Assembly (NCBI RefSeq): GCF_016901035.1
Contig: NZ_JAFEUF010000043.1
Location: 1-32,575 of the forward strand
Length of the DNA: 32,575 bases
DNA from: Streptomyces durocortorensis
GTDB lineage: Bacteria; Actinomycetota; Actinomycetes; Streptomycetales; Streptomycetaceae
Direction of reading: 5' to 3'
Part shown: piece after piece, positions 9,419 through 21,771 of the stretch
Numbering within the stretch: the stretch's first letter is position 1
How the letters are laid out: every line of letters begins with the position of its first letter
Notes under the pieces: model-generated
The model's database searches: none
What the model was told of the DNA's origin: nothing
The model's input: the letters and a program-made list of their open reading frames with translations, nothing else
Translations under genes and position numbers: made by a program

Positions 9419-10741
9419 ATGCCGAACATCCGCAGAACCCAGCGCCTTGGCCTCATCGGGATGGTGCTCATCGCCGTGGCCTTCGCCGGACTCCAGCTGA
9501 CCGCGGTCACCGGACGGGCCTCGCCCGACACCAAGAACTACCTCTCCTACGCCCTGAGCCTCAGCGGTGACAGCCGGGAGGAGGCGGGCCGCAGGGCCAT
9601 CGCCTACTCCTGCGCCAGCGGGCAGCACGCGTCCCTGAGCCCTGTCCCCTGGACCAACAGGAAGACCGTGGGGGAGTCGGAGGAGAGTTGCCTGCGCCGG
9701 CTGAACGATTCGGTCGCGTACTGGACCCGCCACGGCAACACGGAGGGGATGACCGCCCCGTTCGCCAACCAGCGGTTCATGGCCATCTTCGAGGCCAGGC
9801 CCGGCTACCCGCTGTTCCTCGTCCCCTTCGTGGCCGTCTTCGGCATGACCTGGGGCCTCTGGCTGGCGGGGCTCGTCGTCGCGCTCGCGGGAAGTGTCTG
9901 CGTCCTGCTCACCCTCCGCGCGGCGGGCGCTTCCCGGCGCGCCGGTCTGGCCGGGCAGGCCCTGTTCCTCGCCCTGCCCACCGGCACCGTCGCCATGAAC
10001 CCCCTGAGCGACGGGCTCTCCCTGGCGCTGGGCACGGCGGTCGTCCTCGGCTGTGTCCTGCTGCTGCGGGACCGGCCCCGTACGGGCGCGGCGTTCGTCG
10101 CGGGCGGCCTCGTCCTGATGTTCCTCGTCCGCTACTCGCAGGCACTGCTGCTGGCGGCCGCTCTCGCGGGAGTCCTCGTCCTCCGGTCCGGGTGGCTCCG
10201 TCTGAAGCAGCGGCAGTTCACGCCCGTGCTCCGGGCGGCCGGACTCTGCGCCGGCCTGACGGTGGGCATCTACGCCGGGGCACATCTGCTGGGGTGGCCG
10301 ATGGGCGAGGACAGCGCCCAGGATCTGCTGACCCACCACTACCAGCGGCCCGATCTGCCCAACCCCTGGCCCGAGTTCTTCGTACAGGAGGGGGTGTTCT
10401 GGTCGGCGTGGCTGCGCCGCCAGGCCGCCTCCCCCGTCCTCCCCGTCCTGCTCGCGCTCTCGGCCTGGGCGCTGCTGAGGCGGCGCTCCGTGGTGCTGCC
10501 CATCGCCCTGGCGGCAGGCGCGGCGGGCCTTCTCAACCAGGCGGGCCACCCGAATCTGGGCCAGCTGTACGGCTTCCGCCTCATCGTGTTCCTCTGGCTG
10601 CTGCCCGCCCTGGCGATCCCGCTGCTGCTGGACCGGCCGGCCCGGGAACCCTCACCCGTCCCCGCGCAGCCGGAGGAGGTAGGCAGCGGTCAGCGCGACG
10701 GCCGGGTCGGCGTCGCCCAGCAGTCCCGCGAGGGCACGTGA
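9419..10741 (+). CDS. multi-pass membrane protein, possibly a GT-C-type glycosyltransferase
   Basis: A 440-residue integral membrane protein with about ten predicted helices. The first (LGLIGMVLIAVAFAGLQL) is followed by a roughly 100-residue extracytoplasmic region containing ASPDTKNYLSYALSLSG and several cysteines (YSCASG, ESCLRRL). A first loop with an acidic residue plus many later helices is the layout of GT-C glycosyltransferases, but no decisive motif is seen, so the function remains a guess. The ATG at 9419 has AGGGGAG 10 bases upstream. The last 30 residues (from about PAREPSPVPAQ) are polar and low-complexity, and are encoded over the 3' end of the convergent MerR-HEAT gene, a 90-base overlap. 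Confidence 0.8.
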   Translation: MPNIRRTQRLGLIGMVLIAVAFAGLQLTAVTGRASPDTKNYLSYALSLSGDSREEAGRRAIAYSCASGQHASLSPVPWTNRKTVGESEESCLRRLNDSVAYWTRHGNTEGMTAPFANQRFMAIFEARPGYPLFLVPFVAVFGMTWGLWLAGLVVALAGSVCVLLTLRAAGASRRAGLAGQALFLALPTGTVAMNPLSDGLSLALGTAVVLGCVLLLRDRPRTGAAFVAGGLVLMFLVRYSQALLLAAALAGVLVLRSGWLRLKQRQFTPVLRAAGLCAGLTVGIYAGAHLLGWPMGEDSAQDLLTHHYQRPDLPNPWPEFFVQEGVFWSAWLRRQAASPVLPVLLALSAWALLRRRSVVLPIALAAGAAGLLNQAGHPNLGQLYGFRLIVFLWLLPALAIPLLLDRPAREPSPVPAQPEEVGSGQRDGRVGVAQQSREGT

Positions 10742-11647
10742 GGCCGTAGCGCCCGGGATACCGGCCAGCGCCTGGGTCAGCCGCCCACGCGCGGGCGGCC
10801 CGGTGGTCTCCTCGCCGAGGCGGCCGACGAGGAGGGACGCGATCCGGTGCGCCGCCGCGTCGTCACCGGCCAGGACGCTCAGCACGTCGGCCGCGTCGGT
10901 GTCGTTCCTTCCCGCCACGATCATGTCGACGAGCACCGGGGTCGCGGCGGCCTCGCCCTGGGCCCCGAGAGCCAGCGCCGCCCGGCCCCGGACCACGGCG
11001 TCGGGGGACGCGAGGGCGTCCCGGAGCAGTGCGGTGGCCTCGGCGCCGGGCAACTCGGCGAGGGACCGGACGGCACGTTCCCGTACCGCCGCCACCGGGG
11101 AGCCGAGCCCCTCGGCCAGGAGGGCCGCACTGCCGTCGGACCGGGCCAGAGCCCAGCGCAGGGCCCCGGCCACGACCGGGTCGCTCTCGTCGAGCGCCGC
11201 CTCGGCCAGGGCCTCCACCGGAACCTCGTCGACCGGAGCCAGGGCCGCGCGCTGACGGGCGCCGGCGCTCGGGGATCCCAGGGCCCGCAGCACCGCGAGG
11301 ACGTGGAGGACGTCCTCCCAGCCTGCCGGATCCGTGGCCTGGACCCGGTCCAGCCGGATCAGCAACTCGGTCTCGGCAGCGATACGTTCGCGCGTCCGGC
11401 GGATGAGGTCGTCGACCAGGTCGGCGGGCGTGAAGCCGGGATCGTCGAGCGCGCGCCCGATCTCCCGCAGCGACAGCCCCACCGCGCGCAGGCTCTCGAT
11501 GTGGAAGATCCGCCGGATGTCCTCATCGGCGTACTCCCGGTAACCGGCCCCGGTGCGACCGGAGGGCCGCACCAGACCGAGTGACTCGTAGTGCCGGAGC
11601 ATGCGGGCGCTGACGCCGGACCGCCGGGCGACCTCACCGATCAACAC
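10652..11647 (-). CDS. MerR-family regulator fused to HEAT repeats
   Basis: A 331-residue protein. Residues 1-70 are a MerR winged helix (LIGEVARRSGVSARMLRHYESLGLV, then GYREYADEDIRRIFHIESLRAVGLSLREIG) and residues 80-105 the dimerisation helix. Instead of a short metal- or drug-binding C-terminus it carries HEAT-type helical repeats from about residue 125 to the end (AVRERAVRSLAELPGAEATALL, VVRGRAALALGAQGEAAATPVL, AGLLGDADPAVALTAAYLL). HEAT surfaces usually bind proteins, so the input may be a protein partner. The GTG at 11647 has GGAGGG 9 bases upstream. It starts 3 bases after the stop of the HEAT-only gene, in the same operon under a MerR-type promoter, so autoregulation is likely. Confidence 0.93.
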   Translation of the reverse strand: MLIGEVARRSGVSARMLRHYESLGLVRPSGRTGAGYREYADEDIRRIFHIESLRAVGLSLREIGRALDDPGFTPADLVDDLIRRTRERIAAETELLIRLDRVQATDPAGWEDVLHVLAVLRALGSPSAGARQRAALAPVDEVPVEALAEAALDESDPVVAGALRWALARSDGSAALLAEGLGSPVAAVRERAVRSLAELPGAEATALLRDALASPDAVVRGRAALALGAQGEAAATPVLVDMIVAGRNDTDAADVLSVLAGDDAAAHRIASLLVGRLGEETTGPPARGRLTQALAGIPGATASRALAGLLGDADPAVALTAAYLLRLRGDG

Positions 11648-11650
11648 GCG

Positions 11651-12331
11651 CTACGACCCTCCCTCGCCGCTGCCCGCCCCGCCCAAGGCCACCACGCGCT
11701 TCGCCTCCTCCAGGGCGAAGGCGAATCCGGTGTCCGGGTCGCGCCGCAGCCGCTCGGTGGCGAGCGCGTGCGCCCGTACACCCGGGTCGGGGGCCCTCGT
11801 CGCCCCGTCCAGGGCCGACGCCATCACGTCCCCCAGGGCGATCAGCGCCCGGCTGAGGCTCAACTGCGTCTCCCGCCCACCGCGCCCGAGCTGCGTCACC
11901 AGCACCCCCGCCAGCGCGGTGCCCTCCCCCTCCGGCACGAGCAGGACCGCCGCCCGCCAGGCGCTCCGCGCCACCTGGTCGTCCGCATCGGTCAGCAGGG
12001 CCCGGGTGATCGCCGGCCACGCCCGCGGATCCCCGACCTTGGACAGGGTGTGCAGCGCCTGGCTCCGCGCCTGCGGCCGCTCCGAGCGCACTTCACGCAG
12101 CAGCGGGGGCAGGGTGTCGGAGACCGGGTGGCGGGTGAGCGCCCAGGTCAGCATGTCGCGGACGAAGAACTCCGGCTCGACGGCGCTCCGCTCGATCAGC
12201 GGGTCGACGAAACGCGGGTCCGGCGTCGAGCCGATCGCCAGAGCGGCCCGCAGCCGCACCGACGAACGCTCGTCCCGCAGCGCCTGGAGCGCCCGTACTT
12301 CACTCGTCCCGTGCTGTCCCGTGACCGTCAT
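11651..12331 (-). CDS. HEAT-repeat protein encoded with the MerR-HEAT regulator
   Basis: A 226-residue soluble protein made almost entirely of HEAT-type helical pairs: SSVRLRAALAIGSTPDPRFVDPLIERS, PEFFVRDMLTWALTRHP, RPQARSQALHTLSKVGDPRAWPAITRALL, DDQVARSAWRAAVLLVPEG and DPGVRAHALATERLRRDPD. There is no catalytic motif. It probably acts as a scaffold, or as partner or antagonist of the adjacent MerR-HEAT regulator; this rests on gene order only. The ATG at 12331 is preferred over the GTG at 12340 because AGGAGG lies 8 bases upstream of the ATG, while the GTG sits within that Shine-Dalgarno region. It is the first gene of the bicistron. Confidence 0.88.
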   Translation of the reverse strand: MTVTGQHGTSEVRALQALRDERSSVRLRAALAIGSTPDPRFVDPLIERSAVEPEFFVRDMLTWALTRHPVSDTLPPLLREVRSERPQARSQALHTLSKVGDPRAWPAITRALLTDADDQVARSAWRAAVLLVPEGEGTALAGVLVTQLGRGGRETQLSLSRALIALGDVMASALDGATRAPDPGVRAHALATERLRRDPDTGFAFALEEAKRVVALGGAGSGEGGS

Positions 12332-12353
12332 CGAGACCACCTCCTCGGCGCAC

Positions 12354-12384
12354 AGTTAAGAGCTTGTCACCGTGTCAAGGTCAA
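12354..12384 (-). promoter_or_regulatory. MerR-type promoter with 19-bp spacer and palindromic operator
   Basis: On the minus strand, TTGACC (12384-12379) is the -35 and TTAACT (12359-12354) the -10, 19 bases apart. That over-long spacing is the hallmark of promoters activated by MerR-family DNA distortion. The spacer lies within an inverted repeat (12360-12382) with arms GAGCTTGTCA and TGTCAAGGTC around CCG, matching at 8 of 10 positions. The first downstream gene is the HEAT protein (ATG 12331), then the MerR-HEAT gene. Confidence 0.8.
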
Positions 12385-12405
12385 AGCGGACGGCCCCGGA
12401 CCTGC

Positions 12406-13014
12406 TCAGGGGCCGCGCCAGACGTTGGCGAAGGCGGTGTTCTCGATGGTCCGCCGCTGCCGTACGGCTTCCAGCTCCATCACCGCTTCATGGACGGTGG
12501 CGACCACGGTGGTCACCGTCTCGTCGTCGATGCGGGGTTCGTCGCCTTCGGGCCGTCCGCCGTCGAGGCCCACGGCCGATGCGAGGGAGGCCAGGACGGG
12601 GTCGCCCTCCTCCCGTCGGGCGACGGCGCGGCGGCGGCCGGGCGTGTCCACCAGCTCCACCTGCTTCGGGCCGAAGGGCAGCAGGCCGCTGCGCTTCTGC
12701 GTGAGCTCGCCGTCCCGCTCCAGCGCGTCCTGGTAGGTGGCCGAGAGGTCGCGGCCCCGGCGCCACAGCCAGTCCTCGACCCGCTCGTAGGGCGGCTGCC
12801 GGGTGAGCCCCGCGGCGGCCTCGCCGAGCAGTCGGTCGTCCGGTACCGAGGATCCGTCCGGCACGATGAGGTCGCCGTCCACGGTGATGGTCCCCGCGCC
12901 GAGGAGATCGAGCAGTTCGGCTCCCGCGAGGGCGAGCGACAGGTCGCCCTGTCCCACGGTGTGCTCCGGTGCCGGGTCCATCGCGATGACGAACAGGTCT
13001 TTAGCCGTGGTCAT
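12406..13014 (-). CDS. GPP34 (GOLPH3/VPS74-like) family protein
   Basis: A 202-residue protein of the GPP34 family. It shows the early TAKDLFVIAMDP block, then GQGDLSLALAGAELLDLLGAGTITVDGDLIVPDG, a helix-turn segment resembling GOLPH3, and later ELTQKRSGLLPFGPKQVELVD and DDETVTTVVATVHEAVMELE. Eukaryotic members bind phosphatidylinositol 4-phosphate at Golgi membranes; the role of actinomycete members is not established, and no membrane segment is visible here. The ATG at 13014 has GGGGAG 6 bases upstream and begins the family similarity. It is divergent from the ankyrin/HEAT gene and lies just upstream of the HEAT/MerR operon on the same strand, but that operon has its own promoter. Confidence 0.88.
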   Translation of the reverse strand: MTTAKDLFVIAMDPAPEHTVGQGDLSLALAGAELLDLLGAGTITVDGDLIVPDGSSVPDDRLLGEAAAGLTRQPPYERVEDWLWRRGRDLSATYQDALERDGELTQKRSGLLPFGPKQVELVDTPGRRRAVARREEGDPVLASLASAVGLDGGRPEGDEPRIDDETVTTVVATVHEAVMELEAVRQRRTIENTAFANVWRGP

Positions 13015-13160
13015 GAACGGCTCCCCTCGAAGGCGGTCGACTCGGGCGTCGACCAAGGATGGGACCTCACCGCCCGAGCCCGCCCGGCGAGGCGACTGCC
13101 ACGACCAGTATCGCCCCCGCCCGGCGGACGAGGTCCGGCCCCGTCGACCGCGGCGGGGCC

Positions 13161-13198
13161 ACCCTCACCTCCCGGGGCGATTACCCTCACCTCCCGGG
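13161..13198. repeat. 16-bp direct repeat upstream of the ankyrin/HEAT gene
   Basis: ACCCTCACCTCCCGGG occurs at 13161-13176 and 13183-13198, a 22-base period (two helical turns). The pair sits in the 237-base gap between the divergent GPP34 and ankyrin genes. Two sites on one face of the helix would suit a regulator; no known consensus was recognised. Confidence 0.6.
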
Positions 13199-13251
13199 CC
13201 GGGGTTCTGACGTTCGGACCTGAGCGCAGCACGGGACGGGGGCGACGAAAC

Positions 13252-14624
13252 ATGGGCGCTGGAGAGCTGGCGGCAGCGGTTCGGCGGGGGGACGCGGAGG
13301 CGGTGACCGCACTTCTGGGGGAGGGAGCGGACCCGGACACCCGCACGGACGACGGCCTGCCGGTGCTGTGCCTGGCGACAGCCGCGTACGACGCCGCCGT
13401 GGCGGGGGCTCTGGTCGAGGGCGGCGCGGACCCGGACCGCGCGCTGCCGGACGGAACGACCGCGCTGGTACGGGCCATCGAGGGGGCTCGCCCGCGACGG
13501 TGACGGCTGTGCTGGGCCGTGAGCCCCGGCTGCGCCTCCCCGAGGATCGGAGGGCGTACCTCCTCGCCCTGGCCCGGGACCGGTACGAGCGGGGCGCCGA
13601 AGCAGTGCTCCGGGACCGGACCGGCGGAACCGGCCCCGTCCGTGAGCGCCGCGTGAAGGACGACGAGTACGACCACGTGACGCAGGTGACGCTCGGCGAC
13701 ACCACGGTCCGCGCCGGACACGGAGCGATTCTCACGGACCTGGAGTGGGCCTTCCGCGTCCTGACGCCCGTGGACGAGCTGGTGACCAGGGCCGTGGCAC
13801 CCCGCGACCGGGACCATGTGGACCGCTCGTCCGCCCGATGGGTACTCAGCGAACGCCGCAGCAAGGAGACCTGGTCGGCCGTCACGGCGTACCGCCACAG
13901 CCCGGACCCCGAGCACCGCCACTTCGTCCTCGACGTGCTCGGCTGCTACCGGCTCACGCAGTCGAGCCGGCGGAACTCCTACGAGAAGGAGACGGCGGAC
14001 CTGCTCGTGGCCTGGGCGGCGGAGGGGGAGGACGACCCGGGCGTCCTCGCGGAGGTGCTCCGCGCGCTGGGCGAGGTGGAACACCGGGAAGCCGAAGCCG
14101 TGGGGCTGCGGCACGCCGGCCATCCGGACCCGCGCGTCCGTGCCCAGGTCCCCTGCCTCCTCCTCGGCTGGGACGGCACACGCCCCACCCTCGGCGCGGC
14201 GGCCCGGACCGCCCTGCTGGAACTCGCCGGGGACGAGCACGGAAGGGTGCGCGCGGTGACCGGCGGAGCCCTGGCCGCGGCTCATGACCAAAGCCCCGGG
14301 GTCACGGACGCCGTCGTCGCGCTGCTCCGGGATCCGGTGGCCGATGTGCGGGCCTGCACCGTGGAGGCCGCGGCCGACGGTACGGACGGCACGGCAGCGG
14401 TCGCCGACGCCTTGGTGGCGCTGCTCGACGCGGACGACCTCGGCACCCGGCTCAACGCCGCCTACGGCCTGCTCCGCCGGAACGACCCGCGCACCGGCGA
14501 AGCGATCGCCCGCGTGGGCTCGCACACCCGCCCCGGCTACGAGCACGACCACAGGCTCTCCGCGCTCTGGAGCTGGGAGTGGAACAACCGGGACGCCGGC
14601 CGGCGCGACGACCGCCAGGCCTGA
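13252..14624 (+). pseudogene. ankyrin/HEAT-repeat protein gene interrupted by a one-base frameshift
   Basis: The first 83 codons from the ATG at 13252 encode ankyrin-type repeats (ELAAAVRRGDAEAVTALLGEGADPDTRTDDGLPVL, then VAGALVEGGADPDRALPDGTTALVRAIEG) and stop at 13501-13503. In the next frame the sequence continues without a gap as VTAVLGREPRLRLPED, followed by about 370 residues with HEAT-like repeats (VLAEVLRALGEVEHREAEAVGLRHAGHPDPRVRAQVP, ALLRDPVADVRACTVEAA, ALLDADDLGTRLNAAYGLLRR) to 14624. Adding one G to the run of five at 13482-13486 restores a single reading frame (EGGSPATVTAVL), giving about 457 residues. Either a true mutation or a homopolymer error explains this; codon use remains normal on both sides, so any lesion is recent. 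Probable role: protein-binding scaffold. Confidence 0.85.
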
Positions 14625-14658
14625 GGAAAACCGCTGGCCACCGCCCCGCGCCCGTCCC

Positions 14659-14664
14659 TAGTCT
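14659..14664 (+). promoter_or_regulatory. -10-like element of a probably leaderless gene
   Basis: TAGTCT ends 6 bases before the ATG at 14671, and no Shine-Dalgarno is present. No convincing -35 was seen. Confidence 0.4.
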
Positions 14665-14670
14665 GAGCCG

Positions 14671-15000
14671 ATGAGCCACGGGAAAACGTCGTACGTCTGC
14701 CTCTCCTGCCGGGTGTCGTACAAGCAGTTCCACGACCCGGCGAGGCAGCGGACCTGCCCGAACTGCGCGGAGCCGATGATCCACGCGGGCTCGGCCTTCG
14801 CGGCCCCCCGGCGGCGGGACGTCGCGGCGTGGCGGGCCCTCACCGTGCTGCTGAACGCGGGCGTGGGCTTCCACAAGAGCTGTTGTGGCGGGCCCGGTTA
14901 CCGCCCCCGCGAACTGAGTGAGGTGCGCCGGCGGTTGACGTACGCGCGGCGCAGCGGCACACCGGTCGCCAAGGCGCTCGTACGGTACGACGTGCCCTAG
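14671..15000 (+). CDS. small zinc-ribbon-like protein
   Basis: A 109-residue protein. CLSC (within YVCLSCRVSYKQF) and CPNC (within RTCPNCAEPMIHAG) form a four-cysteine zinc ribbon spanning about residues 10-35. The rest is basic, with FAAPRRRDVAAWRALTVLLNAG, a second cysteine site FHKSCCGGPGYRPRELSEVRRRL and a conserved-looking tail ALVRYDVP. Zinc binding is inferred from the CxxC pairs; nucleic-acid or protein binding is possible. I recall similar small streptomycete proteins carrying unhelpful enzyme names, and no enzymatic motif is seen here. It is convergent with the beta-propeller gene. Confidence 0.82.
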   Translation: MSHGKTSYVCLSCRVSYKQFHDPARQRTCPNCAEPMIHAGSAFAAPRRRDVAAWRALTVLLNAGVGFHKSCCGGPGYRPRELSEVRRRLTYARRSGTPVAKALVRYDVP

Positions 15001-15072
15001 CGGCAACGTGCCCCAGCGGCAACGTGCCCCGGCGCTTCCTGCCCCTGTCGCCCGGTGAGCGTGACGGACCGT

Positions 15073-16836
15073 TCACGTCGGCTTGAGACAGCAGATCAGG
15101 ACGCGGGCGTCGCTCGTGCCCAGCAGGATGCGCCCGGGGCCGATGACCGTGACCGCGGTGGGGATGACGGGGACGCCGCGCACAAGGACATGCCCCCGGG
15201 CGAGGAACGCGCCGGTCGTCGCCTCCAGAGCGATCAGTTCGCCGCTGCTGAGGGTGACGAGGACGGTGTCGGTGGCCGGGTCGATGTCGAGCGCGGTCGG
15301 CGTGCGGTCGACGGGAAAGATCCACGAAGGGATGCCGGTGGAGCCTTCGGCCACCGAACGACGGGTCACGAAGCCCTGCACCGGGAGATCCGCACGGCCG
15401 TCGTGGCGGACGGTGGCCATGATCAGGTCCGTCTCGCCGACCCCGACGCCTGGGCCGCCGGAGTGGGTCTCGCCGGGCTCCCAGGACCAGGGGAAGAGGC
15501 GTCGGCAGCGTACGGCGGCGGGGAGCGCGAGGTCCGCCGGGTGGCGGGTGTGATGGGTGTCGACCGTCGTCAGCCACACCTCTGCGTCCGGTCCCTGGAC
15601 GGCACAGGCAGGGCAGCCGCAACGGCAGTCGCAGTCCTCGTCGTCGTCCCAGGGGCAGTCGCACACGCACGGGGATCCGGCGATGTCCCGGAAGATCGCG
15701 TGGGGGCCGTGCCGGAACCGGCTCCGGGCCCGTTCTCCGTACCCTGCGCACATCGGTACGAGCAGGGGGCCCTCGGACGTCGTGACCAGCGCGGCCGGGC
15801 CAGGGGTGGTGAGGCGTTCGCGTTCGGTCCCGTCGGACAGGTCGATCCGGAGGAACGTCCCGCTGTCGCCGTGCCGGGGCCCGAGGGTTTCCACCCAGGC
15901 GGAGTGTCCTTCGGGGAGGGCGACCGAGGTCCGGCCGCCGCCCAGGTCCGGATCGGCGGGTACCGACCACCGGCGCTGCCCGCGCGCCGACCAGCGCTCC
16001 AGCAGGACGTGGTCCGCGGTGAGCAGGATGTCCCCGTCCGGCAGGACGGTCAGGGAGCGGATCTCGCCAGGACGCGGCTCTTCCGTGTCCGGTGCCGCGA
16101 CGGCCGGGGTGGGCTCGGGCAGGGCGGCCGGCACGCGCGGGCCGGTCAGCTCCGTGTCCCGGACGGAGTGAGCCGGGACGGTCCGCCAGTCGGGGCGTAC
16201 GAGGTCCACGCGGTGACCCTCCCGCCAGGCGGCCCGGTCCTCCCAGTCGTCGTACGGGGCGAGGAGGATCCGGAGGGTGCGGGCGTCCGTCCATTCCAGG
16301 GAGCGGACCTCCCGCCGGCAGCCCTCCTCGAAGAGGTGGCGGTGCTCGCCCGTGGCGAGGTCGAGGAGCACGAGTTCACCCTCGAAGAAATAGCCGCCGT
16401 CATAGGAACCGGTACCGAGGACGAGCAACGGCAGCGTGGGGTGGAAGGCCGCGGCACGCAATCGCCAACCGGTCCTGAGCCACTGCAGGGCCGGGGGGTG
16501 TGCCTGGAGGGCCGAGGTGTCGGCTCCCGGTGCCGGAGCGGCGTAGACACCGATCGGGTAGCCGTCCGCCGAACCCTGCGGATCGTGGCCGCCGAGGACC
16601 ACGTGCGTACCGCCGGGCGCCGCAACGGTGAGGACGGAGCGGCCGAACTCGGCGCGGGGCCGGTCGGCGAGAATCCGGTCGACGGTGAGGGGAAAGATCA
16701 CCGGCCTCAGCCTTGCCGATCCGGACCGCGTGAGCAAGGGCTCCGTCGTCGGCCGTACCCTCCCCGACCAGCGGGTCCACCCCGAGACCGTCCGCGTCCA
16801 CCGAGAGGATCCGCGCGGTCCGGCCCCAGAGACTCT

Positions 16837-16855
<19 letters not shown>
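15073..16855 (-). pseudogene. beta-propeller-like protein with a cysteine cluster; gene carries a one-base frameshift near its 5' end
   Basis: The main frame encodes a WD40/PQQ-like propeller with repeated strands such as SVLTVAAPGGTHVVLGGH, LRAAAFHPTLPLLVLGTGSYDGG, IRSLTVLPDGDILLTADHVLLERWS and PTALDIDPATDTVLVTLSSGELIALEATTG. An inserted loop encoded at 15604-15669 has eight cysteines, beginning CVCDCPWDDDEDC. The protein-like N-terminus (TQFYAKSLWGRTARILSVDA, then HAVRIGKAEAGDLS) is in another frame. Deleting one base of the four-G run at 16689-16692 joins them as AGDLSLTVDRILADRPRAEF, giving about 590 residues. The TTG at 16855 is the only candidate start before an upstream stop and lies in the divergent argC promoter, so the start is uncertain. 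Function unknown. Confidence 0.75.
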
Positions 16856-19067
<2,212 letters not shown>

Positions 19068-19071
<4 letters not shown>

Positions 19072-19993
19072 GCGCCGCGCGGAAGCACACCGCACTCCCG
19101 AAGGCACAGACCCTCATCGAGGCGCTGCCCTGGCTGACCCGGCACAACGGCAAGACCGTCGTCATCAAGTTCGGCGGCAACGCCATGATCGACGAGGAGC
19201 TGAAGGCCGCCTTCGCCCAGGACGTCGTCTTCCTGCGGCACGCCGGGCTCAAGCCCGTCGTCGTCCACGGCGGCGGCCCGCAGATCAGCGCCCAGCTCGA
19301 CAAGCAGGGCCTGGTCAGCGAGTTCAAGGCCGGGCTGCGCGTCACCACACCCGAGGCGATGGACGTCGTACGGATGGTGCTCGCCGGACAGGTCCAGCGC
19401 GAACTGGTCGGCCTCCTCAACCAGCACGGCCCCCTCGCCGTCGGCATGACCGGCGAGGACGCCCACACCATCACCGCCACCCAGCACCGGCCCACCATCG
19501 ACGGCGAGTCCGTCGACATCGGCCGGGTCGGCGAGATCACCGCCATCGACACCGGGGCCATCCAGGCGCTGCTGGACGACGGCCGCATCCCGGTCATCTC
19601 CTCCATCGCCCGCTCCGCCGACGACCACCACGTCTACAACGTCAACGCCGACACCGCGGCCGCCGCGCTCGCCGCCGCCCTGAACGCCGAGACGCTGATG
19701 GTCCTCACCGATGTCGAGGGGCTCTACGAGGACTGGCCCAACAGCGACGACGTCATCAGCCGGCTGACCGCCAGTCAGCTGGAGAAGCTGCTGCCCGAGC
19801 TGTCCAGCGGCATGGTCCCCAAGATGCAGGGCTGCCTGCACGCCGTACGCAACGGTGTCGAGACCGCCCGCGTCATCGACGGCCGGGTCCAGCACTCGAT
19901 CCTGCTGGAGATCTTCACCGACGAGGGCATCGGCACCATGGTCGTGCCGGACGCCCCCATCGACGTACACGGAGTACCTGAACAGGGGGAATC

Positions 19994-19997
<4 letters not shown>
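19068..19997 (+). CDS. argB: acetylglutamate kinase
   Basis: A 309-residue ArgB that phosphorylates N-acetylglutamate using ATP. Conserved blocks are [10 protein letters not shown] (nucleotide-binding Lys), [48 protein letters not shown] and [19 protein letters not shown]. The N-terminal helix ([19 protein letters not shown]) is characteristic of the hexameric, arginine-inhibited form, so feedback control by arginine is expected; this is inferred from family knowledge. The ATG lies in an ATGA overlap with argJ, and argD begins within its own stop codon in the same way. Confidence 0.98.
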
Positions 19998-21199
<1,202 letters not shown>

Positions 21200-21224
21200 C
21201 CCTCCGGAGAATGAGGCGACGACG

Positions 21225-21761
21225 ATGACCGAGGCGCAGGAAACCGAGCACGGCGGGCCGTCCGTGCCGCAGACCCGCACCGCCCGCCACCGCCGGATCG
21301 TGGACATCCTGAACCGGCAGCCGGTCCGCTCGCAGAGCCAGCTGGCCAAGCTCCTCGCCGACGACGGGCTGAGCGTCACCCAGGCGACGCTCTCCCGCGA
21401 CCTCGACGAGCTGGGCGCGGTGAAGATCCGCAACACCGGCGGTGAGCTGATCTACGCGGTGCCGAGCGAGGGCGGATTCCGCACCCCGCAGGCCCCGCTG
21501 GGCGGTTCGGCCAAGGAGGAGCGGATGCGCAGGCTCTCGGCCGAACTGCTCATCTCGGCGGAGGCCTCGGCCAACCTCGTGGTGCTGCGCACCCCGCCGG
21601 GCGCGGCCCAGTTCCTCGCCTCGGCCATCGACCAGGCCGAACTGCACGACATCCTCGGCACCATCGCGGGCGACGACACGCTGATGCTCATCAGCCGCGA
21701 CCCGAGCGGCGGCCAGGCGCTCGCCGACCACCTGCTGAGGCTCGCTCAGAACGACCGCTGA
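21225..21761 (+). CDS. argR: arginine repressor
   Basis: A 178-residue ArgR, the arginine-dependent hexameric repressor of the arginine genes. The N-terminal winged helix covers about residues 20-85 ([43 protein letters not shown]). The C-terminal domain has [17 protein letters not shown] and [15 protein letters not shown], whose two adjacent aspartates bind the arginine guanidinium. The first 18 residues are a polar extension, as in other streptomycete ArgR proteins. Being last in argCJBDR, it would be co-regulated with the genes it controls. GAGG lies 7-8 bases before the ATG. A strong hairpin follows 23 bases after its stop. Confidence 0.97.
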   Translation: MTEAQETEHGGPSVPQTRTARHRRIVDILNRQPVRSQSQLAKLLADDGLSVTQATLSRDLDELGAVKIRNTGGELIYAVPSEGGFRTPQAPLGGSAKEERMRRLSAELLISAEASANLVVLRTPPGAAQFLASAIDQAELHDILGTIAGDDTLMLISRDPSGGQALADHLLRLAQNDR

Positions 21762-21771
21762 ACCACCCCGT

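Noticed and set aside
13252..13503. Programmed -1 or +1 frameshifting in the ankyrin/HEAT gene
   Set aside because: No slippery heptamer or downstream pseudoknot could be identified; a simple one-base G loss explains it with fewer assumptions.
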